Below, in pieces: positions 56,011 to 64,000 of a stretch of DNA of 64,000 bases. The translations under genes were made by a program, and so were the position numbers. The notes under the pieces were generated by a model. The model was not told the origin of the DNA. It searched no databases and saw only the letters and a program-made list of their open reading frames with translations. Source of the stretch: Thereva unica. Its lineage: Eukaryota > Arthropoda > Insecta > Diptera > Therevidae. The DNA lies in the NCBI GenBank assembly GCA_949987705.1, contig CATLJY010000045.1:62001-126000 (forward strand). Reading direction: 5' to 3'. Position 1 is the first letter of the stretch, and each line of letters opens with the position of its first letter.

Positions 56011-56214
56011 AAAAACATTCATACATCAATTTTATATACATTTTCGTCATTTTAATCTTGTAAGTGCGCACATTAAGTTTGACATTTTAGCGAAAATATT
56101 GATAAACAATTGTGACAAATTCTCAGTATTATGCATATATTCTATATTGCCTATTGTTCATTTATTATTAAAATATCCAATCATAATATTCAACATCCAT
56201 CATACTGGGAAGTT

Positions 56215-56479
56215 GATCGTGTGGACCGAAAGGGTCGAACCCACATCCCAACTAGTTTTTTTTTTTTGGATTTCCCTACTGCAATATTTTCCTACTTCTT
56301 ACAACCAGGGCCGGCTTTAGGTATATGAGATATTTTTATGCGCCCTTAACTTTTTCGACATTTCTTTTCAGTAGTGTTGAGATATTGAAGCTGAAGTATA
56401 AAATTTTTAGGTGCTGACTCACTTTTGACGCTCACTGGATACAATAACCCGAGCAAAAATAAAAGATGACCTTACAACA
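56215..56479. other. Spacer with a hAT-like TIR motif
   Basis: CAGGGCCGGCTTTAGGTAT at 56306 looks like a hAT terminus, but no convincing partner or 8-bp duplication was found (GCCGGCTT-like sequence near 57040 is divergent). Otherwise featureless. Confidence 0.35.
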
Positions 56480-57010
56480 GGCGAAGACTGGCCGCTTGGG
56501 AGCACATACGAGCTTGGACTCTTCTTTCTTGGGCTCTTCTTTCTATAAAACCAAGAAGCTTTTGGCTCTGGAAGCAATATTATCGTAGTGCAGGATGAAA
56601 TTTAATTTATTGTCTAGAAAAATGCCTAGATCTCCAATTTGATCGACACAGTCTAAGAAAAAAATGTTTGTAGTAGTCGATCGTCTCTTTCTGAAACCAT
56701 GTTACTGCTCATTAAAACATGGGTCGATTAGAGGAGCAATCTTATCAAAAACAAGTTTCTAGAGTAGTTGTTGATAAGATGGCAATTTTCCAGCTGTTTC
56801 CACCAAGGGCTTATTACATGTTTCGTGGATTGGAGTGAGATAGAATATTTTAATATCTTAGGGAATTATCCTGTCGATAAGGTGGATTGGAACCAAAATT
56901 TGATTTTAACAGCCCAGAATAAGCATTAAATGCAATGAGGCAGGTTGTTAGGACCATGACCTTTATTGATATCGAGACTGTTTATAGCGGTCATTATTTC
57001 GTCAACAAAT
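56480..57010 (-). pseudogene. Degenerate LINE reverse transcriptase remnant
   Basis: Minus-strand pieces with many stops: VDEIMTAINSLDINKGHGPN near 57003-56944 resembles the pre-RT K-G-P-D block. FLDNKLNFILHYDNIASRAK and SFLGFI near 56615-56540 resemble the L-G-h-x-L-D...H...A block late in jockey-like RTs. Spacing is shorter than normal, so deletions have occurred. Confidence 0.55.
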
Positions 57011-57109
57011 AGAAACCGGTCGCCGGGTTTGCCCACCCCTAAAGCCGGTGCGGCAGAGGTAGGTGTCCCTACATACTCCCCTCCCAGCGTAGCGAATACT
57101 TACTTGTTT

Positions 57110-59925
57110 CCTACCGCTTCGGCTCGCATTCATCGTTGCGGTTACTAGCCAGCGCTGGTTTTAGCCTATCGATTGATGACGATTTCTTTGTGCCATTGAA
57201 ATTGATGATTAATTGTTTGCGTAATCTTTTGATTATTGGGTATGGCCCTTCATATGGGGGTTCGAACGGTCTCCGTACAGGATCCATTCGGACGAAAACG
57301 TAGATCTAGATCCTTAGGCGTGTATAGGTACATCCTTTTGATTTGTTTCTCGAGGATGAGTTGCTTTAAGGTTCTGCATATGTGCCCTTAGACGAGTGAG
57401 AGCATTTAAGTTCTCTATGGGACTTTCATCCGTTGGGAAGGAAATTCAATTTGGCAATCTCAGATTCTGGCCATAGACTAGCTCTGCTGGTGAGCATTGC
57501 AAGTCTGCTTTGATTGCTGCGCAGATGCCTAGCATGACGAAGGGCAAGTCTTCACTCCAATGAGTAGTGTTGTCTCTGGCCATTAAGGCGGCTTTCATCT
57601 ACCGGTGAAACCTTTCAACCATCTCATTTGCTTGCTAATGGTAGGCGGTTGTCCTTGTTCGGTGTGTACCAAGAAGTCTGGCAACTTCATTGAATGATTT
57701 CGATTCGAATTGCGTACCTTGATTAGTTGTGATCTCAAGAGGTGCGCCGAAACGTGGAACATATTCAATGACAAAGTATTTTTCTACTGTTGAAGCAGAA
57801 ATATGCATCATTGGATAAGCTTCTGATATGTACGAGTATCCTCGCGACGGCGGAACTGGTCCGACTATATCCATATGAATATGATCGAATCGTTTATTCG
57901 GAAGTTTGAAAGCTTCTCGTCTCGACACTTTAGATTTCTGGCAAACAAGACAAGAACGAGACCAATTATTGCAGTCTTTGTTTATTGCTGACCAGAAGTA
58001 CTTACTTGAAACAGCTCGTCTAGTAGCACGAATACCTGCGTGCGCCAAGTTATGTTCTGTACCGAAAGTGAACTTGCGTAACTCAGCTAGCATATAAGGC
58101 CGCGGAATACCCGTACTAATTTCACACCAAACCTGCTGTTCTGTAAAGGGTATTGGCGTGAGCACTAGTTTTATTTTAGAGCTTTTTCTGGGGTACTCTT
58201 GGAGGTTTTGTAACTCTTGGAGGTTTTGTAACTCTTTGTCATCCTTTTGAGCCTGAGATAATAAAGGCAAGTCGAAAGGTGAAGGAGTCGACATTGTCCG
58301 TTGCCAGTGAGTGCGACAAATAGTGTGCTACAACGTTTCTGAGGTAATTTGTGAAATCAGGTCCAACTGTCTGGTCTGTCGTGGGGATTGCTCGGTCTTC
58401 GTGTGAAGTGCGCGCACTAATGGTTTGTGGTCCGTATAGACCACGAAACTGCGTCCTTCGACGAAATAATGAAAATGTTTGATAGCTGAGTAATTCGCGA
58501 TCAAATGCAGAATATTTTTGCTCCGCTGGTGACAACATTTCATAGCTAACCTTCTCGCGTACACCATTTAAGCTAACCATCCGTCGAAACGACGTGTATT
58601 TCAAAAAGTATTTTTTTATATAAAATATAAACTGCACGCACCTGGTACCTTACATTACTGGTTATTAAAAGGTTTTTCAATAAAGATGGGTATTTTTAGT
58701 TGCACTTTATTTAATTATTCAAAAATTACAGTAACATTTTTAAGACCTCTGAAAAACAAACAATTTTTTTTCATACACTTTAAGAACAAAATTCGACGAC
58801 GAACGACGGACGACGACGGACAAAGCTTAAGTATCTCAAAAACTATAACATTTACTTGCTCAATGTGTTTGCCGCTGCAGCGACCTCAACGACGACTGAG
58901 TTGGCTAGCTGAGCTGAAACAATTAAATCCACCGTTTAAAAAAGACAACGATTTTACTTAGCGATGCCCGTCGATTCGACGGAGGTTAGCTATCTAGGGT
59001 TAAAAGCTAGCGGTTGCCACTGATGTCCGTTAAATTGTTCCAGTATCCCCCCCCCCGCACAATCGGAGGTGCCAGTGGTTAAACTATATCTGGCATTTTC
59101 AGGTGGATGGTTTAGCAATGTTGCTTCTGCCATTGCTTTCCTAATCTTAAGAAATGCTTCTTCAAATGCTTCAGGTCAAGGAAATCCTTTGTCTTTCATG
59201 GCGCGAGTGCAGTTGAGAAGATATCTCACGTACTCCTTTATTGCCACTGACATTTCAGCCAAGTTAGTCAAATCGATAAATCGGTGATAGAAATTCACCA
59301 TCCACAAAAATTTCTGTATTGGCTTGACCGAATTTGGTGTTGCGAGGTCAACAATAGCCTTAACCCGATTCGCTGATGGTAGTAGTCCATCTCTTGTGAT
59401 ATTGTGGCTAAGGAAGCTAAGTTAATTGTCAAGCCAAAGCTATCTAGGCGTTGAAAGAGCTGGTTTATGTGGGCCTGGTGTTCCGCATCTGTTTTACTTG
59501 CGATGAGAATATCCATCTAAGTAGACCAGCACGTAGACATCTAAGTAGACCAGTAGTACCAAGTCCAGATCCCTCGTAACCTCATTAATAAACCTTTGAA
59601 AGGTTTAGGTAGCATTACGTAATCTGAATGGGATGCGGGTGAACTCGTATAAGCCAAACGGCGTAATTATCGGCGTAATGTCTTACTCGCATCTTCTGAA
59701 GCGACTGGTATCTCGTGATAAGCACGTATCAAATCCACCTTTCAGAAGATTGTGAATCCATGGAAAAAGTTTGTATGGGTGGGATAGAATACCGGTAGTC
59801 GACGGTAGTCGCCCCATGGTCTCCAATCATGTGAATCCCTTTTAGAGACGAGATGAAGTGAAGAAGCTGCGGGTGACGACGATGGCCGACAAATACGCAT
59901 TTGAATCGTTTGTTCAAATTCTATT
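57110..59925 (-). pseudogene. Gypsy-type pol: RT, RNase H, integrase, multiple breaks
   Basis: RT pieces run from about 59920 (DYRYSIPPIQTF) down to 59080 (SVAIKEYVRYLLN, ATLLNHPPENARYSL). The YLDD box near 59515 is split by a one-base insertion next to a ~26-bp local duplication. RNase H (58640-58328) has AEQKYSAFDRELL and VYTDHKPLVRALH, split from RT by a MITE. Integrase (58294-57635) has the zinc motif region, FDHIHMDIVGPVPPSRGYSY and GAPLEITTNQGTQF, where the second catalytic Asp is replaced by Asn. About ten residues are missing after the first catalytic block. The integrase tail continues with breaks to about 57110. Confidence 0.82.
58572..58990. mobile_element. ~420-bp MITE in gypsy RNase H region
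   Basis: GCTAACCATCCGTCGAAACG at 58572 mirrors the end at 58990 (CGTCGATTCGACGGAGGTTAGC with two mismatches and a 22-bp match). RNase H codons stop at one side (WQPLAFNPR) and resume at the other (REKVSYEMLSPAEQK), confirming an insertion. No gene inside. Confidence 0.8.
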
Positions 59926-60990
59926 TTGCTACTTTAAGCTTCTCCGCGTGCCAAAGAAGATTAGGACACCCATTGTGTCCCGAGAATGAAATAGGTGGAA
60001 CGAGCGAAACATCCGGCCGGTATCGATTTCGATTAAGAAATCGATGCGGTTATTCGAATCGCGGACAAAGAGTCGATGTGAGCGCCGCAAAATATACTCA
60101 CTCGACGTTGATGCGATCCCCTGACTGCTTAGCTTTTTTCGTTGAGCGACGATTCAGTATAGTTGCAAGGGGGTTTGCACTTGGTAGCCCTTGCTCCGTG
60201 AGTTTTGTGGTACCAACACACGGTTTCCCTTGATTGTTGGTACGCGTTGGTGACGCGGCAAACGTCACTCTTTTTGCGCGTCCTAGTCTGTCTCTACGAC
60301 TTGGCGGACGGCTACGACTGCGACGTGAATCTGCTCTTGAGTCTCGGCGCATACTCATAACCAGCCGCCATATCCCGTTGTAGCGGCTCCATAGTCTCTT
60401 GTTGCCGTGGTCTTGACTCCATGTCCGTGTGGCATGCACTACTGACGAGTATGACACGCCAGAATGCGGGAGTACTTCCCATACATTATCTACCTGTATG
60501 ACCTGTTCGTCGAAAGGTTTGTCCTTCACTCCAGCTAGTGTAACTTTTATAACCTGTGGTAAGCGGCGCTCCCATAGTCTAGCTACCAGGTCCTTTGACA
60601 TCGCCGCACTATTGCCCACAAGTGCCTGCAAGGATCGAAGGAACTCGGACGGTTTTCTGTCTCCGGGCTCTTGCATAGATAATAGTTGCTCTTGACGCTT
60701 GGTCTCAGATTGACCATATCTCTCTAGTAGCACTGTTTTTACATCGTCCCACTTCGCATCTTTTCCTTGGTTTAGTATATGTATTACCGCCCGTACTGCC
60801 TCTTTTGGTAATAGAGGAATGGTACGCAGCAGTTTTGTTGAGTCAGCTCTTATGCTGGCCATGCCAAATTGAGCCTCCGCTTGACAAAACCACGCCGCGG
60901 GATCGTCTAGCCAGAGCCCGGATAACGTTAAAGGTTTTGCTGAAACCGTATTGGCCTCCGTTCCTTCAATCGTATTGTTTACATCCTTTC
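59926..60990 (-). pseudogene. Gypsy-type gag and protease remnant
   Basis: The gag frame is open from about 60990 (SGLWLDDPAAWFCQAEAQFG) through 60862-60098 (LLPKEAVRAVIHILNQGKDA, LLSMQEPGDRKPSEFLRSLQ). It ends in an Arg-rich region (RRSRSRPPSRRDR) and a stop at 60098. The protease in another frame (RLFVRDSNNRIDFLIEIDTG, about 60070-60010) has a displaced D-T-G. The order fits Ty3/gypsy elements without zinc knuckles. Confidence 0.75.
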
Positions 60991-61010
60991 AATCGGGAAT
61001 TAATTGGACT

Positions 61011-61386
61011 TTGATTTCAAGCATCAAGTATCGGCGTTCGAACGTGTTGCATTTCAAAACAAACCTTAGATAAAACTGAACTTGAATTCGGTAATTCGTT
61101 TTTTTTTCCAAATAGTTTTAGAAAAGCTTTCAGCGGACCAAGTCAACGATTAATGATTCAAATTGATTCGGAATTTTATTTTAAGCTTGTGTAAACAAAT
61201 TAAGGTTCAGTTTATCAAATGTAAAAATTTTGTTGTGGATTTTTTTCAACTGTCTCATGTGACATCATGAAATCGAGGATCTAGTTGTAAAGGTATGTGT
61301 ACCAAATATTTTTGTCATAAATATATTTTGTGGCGATTTGCAATAACATATGAATGGCTTTTCAAATTTCCAAGTTTAAGTTCATA
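61011..61386. other. Spacer, no feature seen
   Basis: AT-rich sequence upstream of the gypsy gag, perhaps its degraded leader. No direct repeat of the 3' LTR start was found. Confidence 0.45.
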
Positions 61387-61862
61387 AAATTATTAGATAA
61401 AAAAAACTTTTAATATAGCACGTTTTTATAACGAGCTAAAAAGAATAAAATAATATCTCCTAGCCCCATACAGATCTAGAACCTCAAACATATTCCTAAC
61501 CCCATACAGATACTCCTGAAAATTTGTTATTGTGAATTTGTAATCGCTATGAAAATATTGTAAGATTTTAAACGAAAAAACGTGGGGCGCATACTTGATT
61601 GATGCGAATGATTTCTCAACCCAGCTACTCCACACTCCTACTATTGTCTATAGCATGCGCCCCACGTTTTTTCGTTTAATATCTTACAAATATTTTCATA
61701 CCTATTACAAATTCACAATAACAAATTTTCAGCACTATCTGTATGGGGTTAGGAATATGTTTGAGGTTCTAAATCTGTATGGGGCTAGGAGATATTATTT
61801 TATTCTGTTTAGCTCGTTATAAAAACGTGCTATATTAAAAAGTTTTGTCTATCTAATAATTA
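61387..61862. repeat. 476-bp inverted repeat (MITE-like)
   Basis: Arms about 61387-61590 and 61662-61862 mirror one another. Examples are CACGTTTTTATAACGAGCTA (61420) with its complement (61808) and AAACGAAAAAACGTGGGGCG with its complement at the loop side. The loop is about 70 bp. Ends are AAATTATTAGATA-like. A pair of mirrored minus/plus frames (69-75 codons) is produced by the symmetry and is not coding. Confidence 0.9.
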
Positions 61863-62246
61863 TTATCTGCTTTTTAGTCTTATGTGTGACATTTTTCAAT
61901 CACTTTTTAATATGTTTACGATATTATGACGGATACATGTGTACATATGTTTAATTTTGAAATTCCTGAAAATTAAAATGAAGAAGTAAGCTAAATTAAT
62001 TTTATATGATTTTTATTTCAATAATAGCTGCGTCTCTTTTTTGATCATTCATTTCCACTCGTGAGTACTCGCAACTACTGAAAAACGTTTAGATGACTTT
62101 TTATTGTATTTAACTGCTTTCTTCATATAAAAACAAATTTCAGTCGTAATTATCTGAAACTTTTATCTTTCATTTTACTTTAATTAATTTACTGCATTAA
62201 TCTCCATTATGTAACTGATGTGCATATTAAATTTTGAATTACGTCA
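61863..62246. other. Spacer, no feature seen
   Basis: AT-rich, no open frame or repeat recognised. Confidence 0.5.
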
Positions 62247-63195
62247 TGTTTCGTAGCTCAGGTTTCCTTGCGGTTGCAGGTCATCTATTCTTTCTGTAAA
62301 TAAGAAATAATCTCCAAAGAAATTTTATTAGTAGAGGATCTTCACAGATAATGTGCCAAGGTTCTTTAAATTCCCTGCCCGCCAGCCAGGTTCACGGACG
62401 AACGTGACTTGGATGATAATTACTAATAATTAATTGCGAGGTGGCAAATTGTCCGAACACCTCTAGTTAAACGATTCAATTTGTCCTGTAAATAAAATAC
62501 GCACTTCCTTTCCACGTTATAAATTTTTATTTTCATAAATTTAGAATTCGGGAATCCACTTTACACTTAATTTTACACGTTCTTAATGTTCTTTCACTTA
62601 GATATTGTACATTTAATTTTACAATTCATAAAACAAATATAATAAATATAATTCAAAATTTTATAATATTCTTACGGAAAATTACCAGTATAAACCACTA
62701 TATTTTCTCGATCTTGTCCGTTGGAAAGTGCTGGGCAAAAGAGAAAGCTCCTTTCTCCTCCACGTACCTTTATAATTTCACCCCTAGCGGGTTTTCTTCT
62801 CGGCGCTTCTTGAAGAGTTCATTGACCTCCGGCTATATTTCCCATGGACGATGACTCGTTGTCTCGCTTCCTCTTCATCGATCAGCTGTTGACCTATATC
62901 CCGCATAGATTGATTTCGCTCTCTCTTCGCTGTTGTTGGTCGAGCTTTTGGTTGTCGTCTTCGGAAACCTCGGCGATGGCATTGCAGTTCCTGCAACTTC
63001 GCTTTTGGTTCTTCCCGCCATCTGCTACCTCGGCTCTGCTGGTGGTCATCTGACAGTTGTCATATGGTGGTCGTTTTGGTGCAATGTTTTGGTGCAATGT
63101 TTTGTGGGTGCTGAGAAGGACGCATTTGTTTTTTACAGGTAAGAGTTCCTAAGATCTTGAATTTAGTCCCTCTCGTTGTAGGTCATCTCGTAACA
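62247..63195 (-). repeat. BEL3 3' LTR (left boundary inferred)
   Basis: TG at the minus-strand start (63195) is clear from the PPT. The other boundary is inferred from similarity of its first bases to the BEL2 LTR (TGTTTCG). The 5' LTR is outside the window so it cannot be checked. Confidence 0.6.
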
Positions 63196-63597
63196 TACTC
63201 CCCCCCTTGGCATCGTTTCCAATAGATGCCAACATTTGTAAGGCTGGGTGCATTCCTCGTCCTTCTAAGGCTGGATCTATCTGTAACGAGAAAAAACATG
63301 TGGACAGGAAGGGTTATAGCGCCCTTACTCGCTCTCCGGAATGGGGGTTGGAAAATGAGAATCATTAGGATGTATATAATTCTCAGGTATGTGGATTATT
63401 TTTGGATTATATTAGTTTCATAATTTGAAATTGTTTTGTTTTAATTAGATTTGTATGTGTTTTGTTATGTATTGATTTCTTTTATATTTCTTCATGTAAT
63501 GTATTTCCTCCTTTTATTAATTTATTTAATCATCGAGTGCGTGGATTAATTTGATAAACCTTAAGTGATTATCATTGTTTGTGATATTGTTTTAAGT

Positions 63598-64000
63598 TTA
63601 GTTCGGGTTATCGGTCGTCGATTGAAATGGTAATTTGCAGAGTTTCGTGACTGGGCGTTTCAGCACTCGATTTCTTGTTTTTATGGTTGCGACGCGTACC
63701 AGTCCGTCTATACCTGGGCATACTTCTAGAATTCGACCGAGAGCCCATTGGCCTGGTGGTAGATCATCTTCCTTTAATAAGATTAATTCCCCTTTCTTCA
63801 AATTCGATTGTGTATTGAGCCATTTTGGCCTCTGTTGTAATCGACTCAGGTATTCATTCTTCCATCTTTTCCAGAAGTTCTGAACTAATCGTTGCATTAA
63901 TTGCCACCTATCTAATCGGGTTATCTTTATTTCCATACGTGATGGTTCTGGGATTGTCAATAAATTTCCTCCTATTAAAAAATGGGCTGGAGTTAATGGA
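63598..64000 (-). CDS. BEL3 pol C-terminus, cut by window edge
   Basis: Minus-strand frame open to the window edge: LTPAHFLIGGNLLTIPEPS, LDRWQLMQRLVQNFWKRWKN, SRLQQRPKWL, WALGRILEVCPGIDGLVRVA, VLKRPVTKLCKLPFQ, stop near 63598. This is the integrase end and DUF5641-like domain, close to the same part of BEL2 and BEL1. No break is seen in the visible part. Confidence 0.9.
   Translation of the reverse strand, partial: PLTPAHFLIGGNLLTIPEPSRMEIKITRLDRWQLMQRLVQNFWKRWKNEYLSRLQQRPKWLNTQSNLKKGELILLKEDDLPPGQWALGRILEVCPGIDGLVRVATIKTRNRVLKRPVTKLCKLPFQSTTDNPN

Larger units (their letters stand above)
47381..56214. mobile_element. TIR element with 146-bp repeats, split by BEL2
   Basis: The left end AACTTCCCAGTATAGGAAGT (47381) pairs with TACTGGGAAGTT ending at 56214. 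BEL2 sits at 47404 after GTTAT. Right of BEL2 the sequence resumes with GTTATTGTAATCGGTCCGAA. Without BEL2 the element is about 1.0 kb. The interior is GT microsatellite (about 55331-55350) and four 146-bp repeats. No transposase; family not recognised. Confidence 0.65.
57015..61010 (-). mobile_element. Decayed Ty3/gypsy-type LTR retrotransposon
   Basis: Gag, protease, RT, RNase H and integrase pieces follow in Ty3/gypsy order on the minus strand. At the 3' side a purine-rich GGGAGGGGAGTA (minus) precedes TGTAGGGACACC at about 57076, a plausible PPT and 3' LTR start. The LTR is truncated within about 65 bp. No intact 5' LTR was found. Confidence 0.8.
62247..64000 (-). mobile_element. BEL/Pao element BEL3, 3' end only
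   Basis: The element runs out of the window at 64000. The right LTR boundary is at 63195, where TGTTACGAGATGACC (minus) follows a purine tract (CCAAGGGGGGGAGTA, 63196-63210). The likely left LTR end is TGTTTCGTAGCTCAGG at 62247, similar to the BEL2 end, giving a 949-bp LTR. The layout matches BEL2, with a pol stop ~400 bp from the LTR. Confidence 0.78.

Noticed and set aside
56306..57060. hAT element with CAGGGCCGGCTTTAGG end
   Set aside because: The supposed right end near 57040 is divergent and no 8-bp duplication was found.
61426..61822. Pair of similar 69- and 75-codon frames on opposite strands
   Set aside because: Mirror images produced by the inverted repeat arms, not genes.

Overview
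This is a eukaryotic, almost certainly dipteran (possibly tephritid-like) heterochromatic or repeat-rich region. No host gene could be identified with confidence. The support is the mix of elements: jockey-, R1- and RTE-type LINEs, BEL/Pao and Ty3/gypsy LTR elements, hAT, Tc1/mariner and piggyBac-like DNA transposons, Helitrons carrying minisatellites, and AT-rich spacers with CATA/TATG microsatellites. The species assignment is inference. Nearly every long open frame belongs to a transposable element.

Layout. 1-2539: 3' part of a jockey-type LINE. 2541-6880: array of ~112/128-bp units, with a near-identical 1,386-bp duplication. 7.0-17.2 kb: R1-clade LINE (ORF1, endonuclease, RT) split by a 5.4-kb foldback element (9983-15365) with ~1.8-kb inverted arms. 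Each arm carries a decayed THAP-like frame, and the centre and right arm hold smaller MITEs. 17.24-32.5 kb: one minus-strand LINE spread over 15 kb by two insertions. The first is a complete BEL/Pao element (BEL1, 17983-27129, TSD GGCGG), itself interrupted by a 1,080-bp foldback. The second is a BED-finger hAT (about 29.13-31.69 kb), itself hit by a TTAA-flanked insert. 32.6-34.14 kb: an oppositely oriented LINE ORF1 fragment and a 20/22-bp minisatellite. 34.19-39.53 kb: a jockey-type LINE copy containing hAT-A, which contains hAT-B, which contains an RTE-like LINE (12-bp TSD) and another jockey fragment. 39.5-41.16 kb: the best candidate for single-copy DNA. 41.16-42.06 kb: Tc1-like element. 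42.5-45.93 kb: three Helitrons, two meeting tail to tail, filled with tandem repeats. 45.97-47.26 kb: 1.3-kb near-perfect hairpin. 47.38-56.21 kb: a TIR element with 146-bp repeats, split by BEL2 (47404-55234), the only element with a full-length open gag-pol (1,770 aa). 56.48-57.0 kb: LINE RT remnant. 57.0-61.0 kb: decayed Ty3/gypsy element with a MITE. 61.39-61.86 kb: small hairpin. 62.25 kb to the end: 3' end of a third BEL element.

How the parts relate. The window is a stratigraphy of insertions: target-site duplications and split reading frames fix the order of many events. BEL1 and BEL2 share a primer-binding site matching the 3' end of tRNA-Tyr. The 112/128-bp array unit of 2.5-6.6 kb recurs inside Helitrons at 42.8-44.7 kb, so those arrays are probably Helitron cargo. 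The most unusual items are an extra basic ORF between pol and the 3' LTR of BEL1, the THAP-bearing foldback, the long hairpin at 46 kb, and the minisatellite that is open in several frames of both strands.
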